Source of the DNA: an uncultured Pseudomonadales bacterium
GTDB taxonomy: Bacteria; Pseudomonadota; Gammaproteobacteria; Pseudomonadales; Porticoccaceae
Assembly (NCBI GenBank): GCA_905478725.1
Contig: CAJQJT010000152.1
Location: 1 to 6,578 of the forward strand
Length of the DNA: 6,578 nucleotides
Reading direction: 5' to 3'
Both the position numbers and the translations under genes were made by a program. The notes under the pieces were generated by a model. The model saw only the letters and a program-made list of their open reading frames with translations, searched no databases and had not been told where the DNA came from. How positions within the stretch are numbered: position 1 is the stretch's first letter; every line of letters starts with the position of its first letter. Shown one piece after another: positions 1 through 6,575 of this stretch.

Positions 1-204
1 TTCTTGACCAGTCTGCGGGTTGCGACCAGCACGAGCTGCACGATGCTTAACAGCAAAAGTACCGAAGCCGACTAATGAAACCTGATCGCCATTCTTCAGT
101 GATCCAGTTACTGCTTCAAGTGCTGAATCAAGTGCACGTCCAGCAGAAGCTTTAGAAATGTCTGCGCCAGCAGCGATTGCGTCGATAAGTTCAGATTTAT
201 TCAC
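1..204 (-). CDS. hupB: HU-family nucleoid DNA-binding protein, 3' end cut by window edge
   Basis: HU is a small histone-like dimer that bends and wraps DNA non-specifically in the nucleoid. The frame opens with a GTG codon at 204-202 and runs in frame to base 1, giving 68 residues of a family usually about 90 long, so roughly 22 C-terminal residues lie outside. It begins (M)[18 protein letters not shown], has the core motif VGFGTF at residues 45-50 and the DNA-arm motif GRNPQTG at 60-66. Pro63 in that motif is the residue that intercalates into DNA in HU proteins. GTG is chosen because the protein aligns with HU from its first residue and a strong Shine-Dalgarno (AGGGGA, 210-215) lies 5 bases upstream. 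It follows lon on the same strand but has its own promoter-like sequence. The hupB name rests on its position after lon; hupA is less likely because of the context. Confidence 0.93.
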   Translation of the reverse strand, partial: MNKSELIDAIAAGADISKASAGRALDSALEAVTGSLKNGDQVSLVGFGTFAVKHRAARAGRNPQTGQE

Positions 205-306
205 GGTATTCCCCTTTTTTTGGAATTAGTAATTTCGTTGTCAAATAGAAAGGCTTTTTGTGTCCAAACTCACCACACATCTGGTCTCAAGCTCATTCGT
301 GGATAC

Positions 307-335
307 GTTATACCAATAGCTATTTCGATGGTCAA
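307..335 (-). promoter_or_regulatory. Sigma-70-type promoter for the HU gene
   Basis: On the minus strand the sequence reads TTGACC (330-335), a 17-base spacer, then TATAAC (307-312). The -10 hexamer is preceded by TGG, which fits the extended -10 pattern (TGn). Five of six bases match consensus in each hexamer and the spacing is optimal. Transcription would start near base 300, leaving a leader of about 95 bases before the GTG start. It lies in the 165-base gap after lon, so the HU gene can be expressed independently of lon. This is read from sequence only. Confidence 0.7.
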
Positions 336-355
336 GCTCCTTTCCCCGAAATAGC
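319..355. repeat. 9-bp perfect inverted repeat overlapping the HU promoter
   Basis: GCTATTTCG at 319-327 is the exact reverse complement of CGAAATAGC at 347-355, with 19 bases between. One arm lies in the spacer of the proposed HU promoter and the other just upstream of its -35 hexamer, so the pair brackets the -35 element. It could be an operator for a dimeric regulator. It could also be a stem-loop at the 3' end of the lon transcript, but no T-run follows on the minus strand, so it is not a standard intrinsic terminator. No other terminator for lon is visible. Confidence 0.5.
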
Positions 356-369
356 CGATTTCTTTAGAT

Positions 370-2784
370 CTAGTGGGTGCTTGGCCTAGAGGACTGTTGG
401 TCATTATCCTTTGGCCCACTGCTACGATTAAATTCTTCGTCGCTCAAAGATTCCGGATTATGCTCTAGAGCAATTGCCAACACCTCATCAATCCATTTCA
501 CCTGGCAAATAGTAAGATCAGCTTTAATATTGTCCGGTATCTCCTTCAAATCACTACCATTATCATCGGGAATGATCACCGTGGTAATACCGCCTCGATG
601 GGCTGCAAGGAGCTTCTCCTTGAGTCCACCAATCTTCAACACCTGACCGCGCAGGGTTATCTCACCGGTCATGGCGACGTTTGCCTTAACCGGAATACCG
701 GTTAAAACCGATACCAACGCCGTGCACATGCCAACACCAGCGGAAGGACCGTCTTTTGGCGTAGCACCCTCAGGTACATGAATGTGTAGATCATTCTCCC
801 GATAGAAATCCTTACGTATACCGAGGGCCTTTGCACGGCTTCTAACTACTGTCAGCGCCGCTTGAATGGATTCCTGCATCACATCACCTAGAGAACCGGT
901 TTTGATCACACCGCCTTTACCGGGGATTGCTGCAGATTCAATAGTCAGCAGCTCACCACCTACTGAAGTCCAAGCTAGGCCAGTCACCTGCCCTATTTGG
1001 TTTTCAGCTTCTGCACGACCATAGTCAAAACGCCGAACACCCAGCAGAGCCTCTAACTGCTCAGAGCCAACACTGTCGGTTGAGGCTGCGCCATCACGAA
1101 CATGCTCAGTAACAATTTTGCGACAGATCTTAGCGATATCTCGATCCAGTCCGCGCACTCCGGCTTCTCTGGTGTAGTATCTGATGGCGTCTTGCAGTGC
1201 GCCCTCAGTAATCTCCAGTTCAGACTCTTTTAAACCATTGGCTTTACGCTGCTTGGGCACTAGATACTTTTCAGCAATAGCGACCTTTTCACCTTCGGTG
1301 TAGCCTGGGATACGAATCACTTCCATACGGTCCAGTAGCGGGCCGGGAATATTCATTGTGTTGGCGGTACAGATAAACATCACATCAGAGAGATCGTAAT
1401 CCACCTCCAGATAATGATCATTGAAAGTATGGTTCTGCTCTGGATCAAGCACTTCTAAAAGTGCCGATGCCGGATCGCCGCGCTGGTCCATGCCCATCTT
1501 GTCAATTTCGTCAAGCAGGAACAGAGGGTTCTTAACTTTCACTTTTGAAAGCTTCTGAATCACCTTGCCCGGCAGAGAACCTATATAAGTTCGGCGGTGA
1601 CCGCGGATTTCCGCTTCGTCGCGCACGCCGCCGAGGCTCATACGAACAAACTGTCGACCTGTGGCTCGAGCTATGGATTCACCAAGAGACGTCTTACCCA
1701 CTCCAGGAGGCCCAACCAAACACAATACCGGACCCTTAAGCTTTTTAACTCGCTGTTGAACCGCCAAAAATTCGAGAATGCGTTCTTTGACTTCTTCTAA
1801 ACCATGATGGTCTTGGTCCAGAGTCTGTTGCGCTTCAACCAAATTGTGCTTAACCCTGGTGCGCTTTTTCCAGGGTACACCAATCATCCAATCGATATAG
1901 TTGCGCAAAACCGAGGCCTCAGCTGACATCGGCGACATCATTTTGAGCTTGCTCAATTCAGACTTGGTCTTCTCGAGGGCGGCTTTTGGCATGCCCACCT
2001 CTTCAACTTTTGCTTCAAGCTGGTCAATCTCAGAACCAGCATCGTCTATATCACCCAACTCTTTTTGAATAGCCTTCATCTGTTCGTTGAGGTAATACTC
2101 ACGCTGGCTCTTTTCCATTTGCTTTTTAACGCGACCGCGAATCCGCTGTTCGATCTGAAAAAGATCAATCTCAGATTCCATTAAGCCCATCAGATGCTCG
2201 AAGCGCTCGGTAAGGTCGGCCACTTCCAACACATCCTGTTTCTGCTCAATACTCAGGGTCATGTGGGAGGCAATAGTATCGGCAAGTCGGTTAGCGTCTT
2301 CGATGCCGCTAACTGTGGCGATTACTTCAGCAGGGATTTTTTTGCTTAGATTGACATACTGCTCAAACAGCGACATAGCTGCGCGGGTTAAGACCTCAGC
2401 TTCGCGCTCATCAAGATCGCCATCGGGCAGCTCTTCAATCTTGGTCTGCATAAAGGCACCGCTCTCTGCAGCATCAACCAAATTGACCCTTGAAGCGCCT
2501 TCAACCAAGACTTTGAGAGTGCCATCTGGCAGTTTCAGCATCTGTAAAATAGTCGCTAGAGTGCCCACAGAATAAAGATCTTTGAGCTCAGGGTTATCGT
2601 CTGCAGGATTGCGCTGCGCCAGTAAAACAACTTGCTTGTCATTTTCCATGGCGTCTTCTAGGGCCGTAATCGACTTTTCGCGACCAACAAACAACGGCAC
2701 AACCATATGCGGGTAGACAACCACATCACGCAAGGGCAAAAGCGGATAGATCATATCGGTAGTTTCAGTAGGTATAACGGCCAT
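370..2784 (-). CDS. lon: ATP-dependent Lon protease (LonA type)
   Basis: Lon is a cytoplasmic hexameric AAA+ serine protease that degrades misfolded proteins and short-lived regulators. The 804-residue product has the full LonA layout: an N-terminal substrate-binding domain (about 10-205, opening YPLLPLRDVVVYPHMVVPLF), a helical linker (about 206-310), an AAA+ module (about 320-585) and the protease domain (about 590-775). Walker A is GPPGVGKT at 358-365, Walker B is LFLLDEID at 421-428, and a probable arginine finger is R486 in LLDRMEV. The catalytic pair is Ser681 in PKDGPSAG and Lys724 in LKEKLLAA, equivalent to E. coli S679 and K722. The start ATG has a Shine-Dalgarno GAGGT at 2789-2793. 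It is about 20 residues longer than E. coli Lon (784), with a polar tail after residue 775 rich in Ser, Asp, Asn and Gln. It is separated from clpX by a terminator and has its own promoter region. Confidence 0.98.
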   Translation of the reverse strand: MAVIPTETTDMIYPLLPLRDVVVYPHMVVPLFVGREKSITALEDAMENDKQVVLLAQRNPADDNPELKDLYSVGTLATILQMLKLPDGTLKVLVEGASRVNLVDAAESGAFMQTKIEELPDGDLDEREAEVLTRAAMSLFEQYVNLSKKIPAEVIATVSGIEDANRLADTIASHMTLSIEQKQDVLEVADLTERFEHLMGLMESEIDLFQIEQRIRGRVKKQMEKSQREYYLNEQMKAIQKELGDIDDAGSEIDQLEAKVEEVGMPKAALEKTKSELSKLKMMSPMSAEASVLRNYIDWMIGVPWKKRTRVKHNLVEAQQTLDQDHHGLEEVKERILEFLAVQQRVKKLKGPVLCLVGPPGVGKTSLGESIARATGRQFVRMSLGGVRDEAEIRGHRRTYIGSLPGKVIQKLSKVKVKNPLFLLDEIDKMGMDQRGDPASALLEVLDPEQNHTFNDHYLEVDYDLSDVMFICTANTMNIPGPLLDRMEVIRIPGYTEGEKVAIAEKYLVPKQRKANGLKESELEITEGALQDAIRYYTREAGVRGLDRDIAKICRKIVTEHVRDGAASTDSVGSEQLEALLGVRRFDYGRAEAENQIGQVTGLAWTSVGGELLTIESAAIPGKGGVIKTGSLGDVMQESIQAALTVVRSRAKALGIRKDFYRENDLHIHVPEGATPKDGPSAGVGMCTALVSVLTGIPVKANVAMTGEITLRGQVLKIGGLKEKLLAAHRGGITTVIIPDDNGSDLKEIPDNIKADLTICQVKWIDEVLAIALEHNPESLSDEEFNRSSGPKDNDQQSSRPSTH

Positions 2785-2802
2785 GGTTACCTCAGATTGT
2801 CG

Positions 2803-2822
2803 GGAGCGCAGCGTTGCGCTCC
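2803..2822 (-). promoter_or_regulatory. Stem-loop in the lon 5' leader
   Basis: On the minus strand GGAGCGCA, a four-base loop ACGC, then TGCGCTCC form a perfect 8-bp GC-rich stem. It ends 18 bases before the lon ATG and about 9 bases before the Shine-Dalgarno GAGGT (2789-2793). There is no T-run after it, so it is not a terminator. It leaves the ribosome binding site outside the stem, which suggests a role in mRNA stability or 5'-end protection, or part of a larger leader fold. The pairing is seen directly; the role is inferred. Confidence 0.55.
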
Positions 2823-2849
2823 AATTCAGTTTTATTATCAGATTAATCT

Positions 2850-2879
2850 TTTATATTGGGACTCGCGAAGGAAAAACAA
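2850..2879 (-). promoter_or_regulatory. lon: Probable lon promoter, sigma-70-like with heat-shock-like features
   Basis: On the minus strand TTGTTT (2874-2879), an 18-base spacer and TATAAA (2850-2855) form a plausible sigma-70 promoter. Transcription would start near base 2843, giving a leader of about 60 bases. Overlapping the -10 is CCCAATAT (2853-2860), which resembles the sigma-32 -10 element CCCCATnT, with TTGTTT 13 bases upstream where TTGAAA would be expected. E. coli lon is in the sigma-32 heat-shock regulon, so dual control is reasonable, but the -35 match to sigma-32 is weak. A 10-bp palindrome AGATTAATCT (2840-2849) lies at the predicted start site. Confidence 0.5.
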
Positions 2880-2886
2880 CCTTAGC

Positions 2887-2949
2887 GGCATGCTTAATTG
2901 ACGAAAATTCAGTTTTTCACTCAGGCATGAATTGACAGCGAATTTTCAG
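2887..2949. repeat. Imperfect tandem direct repeat upstream of the lon promoter
   Basis: Two 26-base units at 2887-2912 and 2924-2949 share, in order on the plus strand, GGCATG, AATTGAC and a ten-base end (GAAAATTCAG versus GAATTTTCAG). They differ by three bases (CTT) inserted in the first copy, three bases (AGC) inserted in the second, and two A/T changes. Unit starts are 37 bases apart. The first copy ends 8 bases upstream of the proposed lon -35 hexamer, a usual place for activator sites. GAAAATTC (2903-2910) and GAATTTTC (2940-2947) are also exact reverse complements, so the block could be read as an inverted repeat too. Confidence 0.5.
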
Positions 2950-2954
2950 GGCGT

Positions 2955-2982
2955 AAAAAAGGCGACTAACGTCGCCTTTTTT
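2955..2982 (-). terminator. Bidirectional intrinsic terminator after clpX
   Basis: GGCGAC (2961-2966), loop TAAC (2967-2970) and GTCGCC (2971-2976) form a perfect 6-bp GC-rich stem with a tetraloop. The stem is flanked by six A (2955-2960) and six T (2977-2982), so on either strand it is followed by a T-run and the A/T tracts can lengthen the stem to 12 bp. It lies 40 bases past the clpX stop, which marks the end of the tig-clpP-clpX transcript and separates it from lon. No plus-strand gene is visible, so the minus direction is the relevant one. Confidence 0.93.
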
Positions 2983-3022
2983 AGATCTACAGTTTTAACT
3001 CAGCTCACCCTAGAGCAGACGC

Positions 3023-4309
3023 CTAGGCTTCATCGCTTGCCTGTTTCTGATCGTTTTGCTCATAAACAAGCAACGGCTCATTATCGCCATTGATCACTGC
3101 TGCATCCACCACAACCTTAACCACACTGGGTTCAGAAGGTATTCGGTACATAGTGTCGAGCAACACAGTTTCTAGAATAGAACGTAGGCCACGGGCACCG
3201 GTCTTTCGTTCAATAGCTTTTTCAGCAATGGCATCAAGCGCATCACGACGCAAATCGAGTTCAACGCCTTCCATAGAGAACAAGGCTTGATATTGCTTGA
3301 ACAGCGCGTTCTTTGGCTCTACTAGAATATTAACCAGCGCATCACGATCCAACTCTTGAAGTGTCGCCACTACAGGCAGACGACCGATAAACTCAGGAAT
3401 CAAACCGTAGCCAATCAAATCACTAGGCTGGACATCGAGCAGTGTTTCACCAATCGACTTCTGACTGTCTTTGCTGCTGACTTCAGCACTAAAGCCTATT
3501 CCGCCCTTCTCAGACCGATCTCGGATAACTTTCTCAAGTCCGGCAAATGCACCACCACAAATAAACAGGATGTTGGAGGTATCAACTTGCAGGAACTCCT
3601 GCTGTGGATGCTTGCGCCCACCCTGAGGTGGAACTGAGGCAACCGTACCCTCAATTAGCTTCAGCAGTGCTTGCTGAACGCCTTCACCTGACACGTCGCG
3701 AGTGATTGACGGATTGTCAGACTTTCGTGAAATCTTATCGATTTCATCAATGTAGACAATACCACGCTGGGCTTTTTCGACATCGTAGTCGCACTTTTGC
3801 AAGAGCTTCTGAATAATGTTTTCAACATCTTCACCGACATAACCCGCTTCTGTCAGGGTGGTGGCGTCGGCGATCGTGAAAGGAACGTCTAGCATCCTCG
3901 CCAAAGTCTCAGCCAGCAGAGTTTTACCACTGCCCGTCGGACCAATCAGCAGAATATTACTCTTGCCCAATTCAACCTCAGAGCCGTCGGTAGTGGATTC
4001 GCTAACCTGCAGACGCTTGTAGTGATTGTAAACCGCTACGGAAAGGATTCTTTTGGCACGCTCTTGACCAATAACATAGGCATCGAGATTGCCCTTAATA
4101 TCAGAGGGTATTGGCAGCTCATCATTGCCATCGGTGGATTCGGCGACTACCGCCTCTTCAGAGATAATATCGTTGCAGAGGTCAACACACTCGTCACAGA
4201 TATAGACTGAAGGTCCTGCAATAAGACGTCGCACTTCATTCTGGTTCTTGCCACAGAATGAACAGAAGAGAAGCTTTCCGCCTTCCCCTAAAGTGTCATC
4301 ATCGCTCAT
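3023..4309 (-). CDS. clpX: ClpX, ATP-dependent unfoldase subunit of the ClpXP protease
   Basis: ClpX is a hexameric AAA+ unfoldase that recognises tagged or adaptor-delivered proteins, unfolds them and threads them into ClpP in the cytoplasm. The 428-residue product (E. coli 424) starts with the zinc-binding dimerisation domain, with Cys16, Cys19, Cys38 and Cys41 as ligands. Walker A is GPTGSGKT at 123-130, Walker B is IVYIDEID at 184-191 with catalytic Glu189, and the pore-1 loop GYVG is at 156-159. The RKH substrate-entry loop is at 232-234, the ClpP-docking IGF loop at 271-273, the arginine finger is R310 in EFIGRLP and sensor-2 Arg373 lies in GARGLRS. All functional motifs are intact. The ATG has a strong Shine-Dalgarno GGAGG six bases upstream. 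It follows clpP by 68 bases and is probably co-transcribed, with a terminator 40 bases downstream of its stop. Confidence 0.98.
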   Translation of the reverse strand: MSDDDTLGEGGKLLFCSFCGKNQNEVRRLIAGPSVYICDECVDLCNDIISEEAVVAESTDGNDELPIPSDIKGNLDAYVIGQERAKRILSVAVYNHYKRLQVSESTTDGSEVELGKSNILLIGPTGSGKTLLAETLARMLDVPFTIADATTLTEAGYVGEDVENIIQKLLQKCDYDVEKAQRGIVYIDEIDKISRKSDNPSITRDVSGEGVQQALLKLIEGTVASVPPQGGRKHPQQEFLQVDTSNILFICGGAFAGLEKVIRDRSEKGGIGFSAEVSSKDSQKSIGETLLDVQPSDLIGYGLIPEFIGRLPVVATLQELDRDALVNILVEPKNALFKQYQALFSMEGVELDLRRDALDAIAEKAIERKTGARGLRSILETVLLDTMYRIPSEPSVVKVVVDAAVINGDNEPLLVYEQNDQKQASDEA

Positions 4310-4346
4310 TGTATGCCTCCAATAAAATCAATATAGAACAGCCAGA

Positions 4347-4367
4347 TAACCTCAACATTAGAGGTTA
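4347..4367 (-). other. Stem-loop between clpP and clpX
   Basis: TAACCTC (4347-4353) and GAGGTTA (4361-4367) are exact reverse complements with a 7-base loop, giving a 7-bp stem in the transcript 10 bases after the clpP stop. No T-run follows on the minus strand, so read-through into clpX is expected. It may protect the clpP 3' end after processing or tune the clpP to clpX ratio. The pairing is seen; the role is inferred. Confidence 0.4.
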
Positions 4368-4377
4368 AAAGAAAAGT

Positions 4378-5019
4378 CTAGCTACCCTGTTCACGCCTAT
4401 CAAGTACTTCGTCGACTAGGCCATAGGCCTTAGACTCTTCAGCACTCATAAAATTGTCACGCTCAGTGTCTTCAGTAACCTTTTTAACCGACTGGCCAGT
4501 GTGCTTGGCCATTAAGTCATTAAGGCGCGCCTTGATCTTAAGGATTTCCTGAGACTGGATATGTATATCAGTCGCCTGACCCTGAGCACCACCACTTGGC
4601 TGGTGAATCATAGTGCGCGAGTTTGGCAGGCAAAAGCGCTTGCCCTCTGCGCCAGAGGCGAGTAAGAAAGCACCCATACTTGCTGCTTGACCAATACACA
4701 TAGTGCTGACGTTTGGCTTAATAAATTGCATGGTGTCATAAATAGACATACCCGCAGTGACTGAGCCACCAGGGGAATTGATATAGAGATGAATATCTTT
4801 ATCGGGATTTTCGGATTCCAAGAACAGCATCTGAGCAACAATTAGGTTGGCCATGTGATCTTCAACTTGACCGACCAAAAAAATCACGCGCTCTTTTAGA
4901 AGCCTAGAGTAAATATCATAGGCTCGCTCACCACGTGAGGTCTGCTCTACTACCATTGGCACTAGGCCACTGGATTGAACGTCGTGCATGTGCCCGGCAT
5001 TTGGTTGCTGAAAATTCAT
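4378..5019 (-). CDS. clpP: ClpP, proteolytic subunit of the Clp protease
   Basis: ClpP forms a double-heptamer serine protease chamber that degrades proteins delivered by ClpX (or ClpA). From the ATG at 5019 the product has 213 residues (E. coli 207 with propeptide). The Ser-His-Asp triad is complete: Ser114 in QAASMGAF, His139 in MIHQP and Asp188 in TERD. The conserved block [20 protein letters not shown] spans 19-38, and the oxyanion-region motif [11 protein letters not shown] is at 80-90. The 18 or so residues before LVPMV correspond to the short propeptide that is removed autocatalytically in E. coli. The frame stays open upstream to a TTG at 5052-5050, but the ATG is preferred because it has a Shine-Dalgarno (GAGGA, 5024-5028) and gives a family-like length. 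The order tig-clpP-clpX and the absence of terminators suggest one operon. Confidence 0.97.
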   Translation of the reverse strand: MNFQQPNAGHMHDVQSSGLVPMVVEQTSRGERAYDIYSRLLKERVIFLVGQVEDHMANLIVAQMLFLESENPDKDIHLYINSPGGSVTAGMSIYDTMQFIKPNVSTMCIGQAASMGAFLLASGAEGKRFCLPNSRTMIHQPSGGAQGQATDIHIQSQEILKIKARLNDLMAKHTGQSVKKVTEDTERDNFMSAEESKAYGLVDEVLDRREQGS

Positions 5020-5023
5020 CGCT

Positions 5024-5028
5024 TCCTC
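5024..5028 (-). promoter_or_regulatory. clpP ribosome binding site that decides the start
   Basis: GAGGA on the minus strand lies 4 bases before the ATG at 5019-5017. It supports this ATG over the in-frame TTG at 5052-5050, which has only AGCGTAAGCA upstream with no clear Shine-Dalgarno. The ATG start removes 11 acidic and polar residues that are not part of the usual ClpP N-terminus. Confidence 0.75.
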
Positions 5029-5079
5029 GCTATTATCGTTATCATTCTTCAATGCTTACGCTGTTCTATACGCATCGAA

Positions 5080-5105
5080 TCGGGCACTCAGATCCCAGTG
5101 CCCGA
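5080..5105 (-). other. Stem-loop between tig and clpP
   Basis: TCGGGCACT (5080-5088) and AGTGCCCGA (5097-5105) are exact reverse complements, making a 9-bp GC-rich stem with an 8-base loop in the 126-base gap after tig. The minus strand continues ATTCGATG with no T-run, so this is not a normal intrinsic terminator. It may act as a weak attenuator, a processing site or a 3' stabiliser that lets tig and clpP levels differ. An AT-rich stretch just upstream of it (TATAGTTATATT on the minus strand, about 5109-5120) could hold a -10 element for clpP, but I found no convincing -35. Confidence 0.45.
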
Positions 5106-5145
5106 GATTAATATAACTATAGTCCGTTTCCGTGCATCAGGCAGC

Positions 5146-6459
5146 TTAAGCACCTGGCTCTGGATCGGGCTTCACAGCATCTTCATAGGAGCATGTTTCG
5201 TCAGCAACTTTCGCCTTAGACAATACCAATTCAGTTACCTGATCTTCCAATACCACGGCCTCTACAGAACTCAAAAGCTGCTGTTGGCTGTAATAGTAGT
5301 CGACAACCTCCTTAGGCTGCTCATAAGTTGAAGCGATCTCGTTAATTCTTTCACGGACACTATCTTCATCGGGAGTAAGCTCTTCAACTTTAACAATTTC
5401 AGAGACAATCACACCCAATGCTGCGCGACGCTCGGCTTTCTCACGAAACATATCGTCCGGAAGCATGCTTAAATCGATTTGCTGACCACCGCCAAACTGC
5501 TGCACCATCTGCTGCTTCAGCTGAGTAATCTCGTTATCGACCAATACAGCTGGCAACTCGACCTTGTTTAGGTCAAACAGCTGGTTCATCACGCGATTTT
5601 TAACTTTGGTGCGAACCGCATTGCGAAGTTCACGTTCCATATTGTTTTGCACATCTTCGCGGAACTTCTCTACACCGCCTGCATCGACACCGTAGAGCTT
5701 AAAGAACTCATCGTCCATCTCTGGAAGCTGCTTAGAGGACACAGAATTAACCACAACAGCGAATTCAACCTTGGCGCCCTTGAGCTCTTCTGCGTGATAA
5801 TCTTTCGGAAACTTAAGCTTGAGAACTTTCTCATCACCGGCAATCGCGCCAACAAGAGCATCTTCAAAGCCAGGAATCATGCTGTTTGAACCCAACACTA
5901 AATCTTGGCCTTCAGCTTTGCCGCCAGCGAACTCTTCGCCGCCTTTGGTGCCCACATAATCAATATTCAACTGATCGCCATCTACAGCAGGCTTGTCTGA
6001 GGCTTCAAATGTGGCTTGCTGATCGCGCAAGACGTCGATCATCTTATCCAAGTCGGCATCACTGAGATCGGTCACTGGACGAGTGATGGACACTTTGCTC
6101 AGGTCAGCTAATGCAACTTCTGGGTAGACTTCGAATACTGCCAAGAATTCTAGATCCTGGCCTTCGCTATCCTTGATATCATCGATTCGAGGCTGACCCA
6201 CTGGCTGCAGTTTTTCTTGAGCAATGGCTTCGTAGAAGCTTGAGTTGACGATTTCGCCAATCACTTCCTGACGTACACCTTTGCCATACTGCTGCTTGAC
6301 CACTTTGAGAGGCACTTTGCCCTTACGAAAACCTTTGATGTTGACGGTTTTAGTGGCTTTCTGAAGACGCTGAGCGACTTCACTCTCTATACGGTCGGCA
6401 GGGACACCAATCTTAAGTTGACGCTCAAGACCAGTGCTAGACTCGATGGAAACCTGCAT
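5146..6459 (-). CDS. tig: Trigger factor, ribosome-associated chaperone and peptidyl-prolyl isomerase
   Basis: Trigger factor binds ribosomal protein L23 at the exit tunnel and shields nascent chains, with an FKBP-type prolyl isomerase activity. The 437-residue product (E. coli 432) has all three domains. The N-terminal ribosome-binding domain (about 1-115) carries the signature GFRKGKVP at 43-50. The isomerase domain (about 150-243) runs from DGDQLNIDYVG through the MIPGFEDAL segment at 194-202, including Phe198. The helical chaperone domain makes up the rest (about 245-437) and ends in an acidic, proline-containing tail, DPEPGA. The ATG has a Shine-Dalgarno GAGGA upstream. It is 31 bases downstream of tRNA-Leu with no terminator between, so it may be transcribed through the tRNA or from a promoter upstream of the window; no clear promoter is seen in the short gap. 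Confidence 0.98.
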   Translation of the reverse strand: MQVSIESSTGLERQLKIGVPADRIESEVAQRLQKATKTVNIKGFRKGKVPLKVVKQQYGKGVRQEVIGEIVNSSFYEAIAQEKLQPVGQPRIDDIKDSEGQDLEFLAVFEVYPEVALADLSKVSITRPVTDLSDADLDKMIDVLRDQQATFEASDKPAVDGDQLNIDYVGTKGGEEFAGGKAEGQDLVLGSNSMIPGFEDALVGAIAGDEKVLKLKFPKDYHAEELKGAKVEFAVVVNSVSSKQLPEMDDEFFKLYGVDAGGVEKFREDVQNNMERELRNAVRTKVKNRVMNQLFDLNKVELPAVLVDNEITQLKQQMVQQFGGGQQIDLSMLPDDMFREKAERRAALGVIVSEIVKVEELTPDEDSVRERINEIASTYEQPKEVVDYYYSQQQLLSSVEAVVLEDQVTELVLSKAKVADETCSYEDAVKPDPEPGA

Positions 6460-6490
6460 GGATTTTCCTCACGATGATACTGATTAAATT

Positions 6491-6575
<85 letters not shown>

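Noticed and set aside
2707..2901. A 64-codon plus-strand open frame over the lon start and leader.
   Set aside because: It is antisense to the lon N-terminal codons and control region, with no family resemblance.
5020..5052. Upstream TTG extension of clpP giving a 224-residue protein.
   Set aside because: No Shine-Dalgarno precedes the TTG, while the ATG at 5019 has one and gives the usual ClpP length.
5105..5124. Possible clpP promoter with -10 TATAGT or TATATT on the minus strand.
   Set aside because: No acceptable -35 hexamer is found 16-18 bases upstream of either candidate, so it is mentioned only as an AT-rich stretch.
4975..5331. A 118-codon plus-strand open frame across the tig-clpP gap.
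   Set aside because: It lies mostly antisense to clpP and tig, has no recognisable domain and no convincing ribosome binding site. Its hydrophobic look comes from reading the complement of charged coding sequence.
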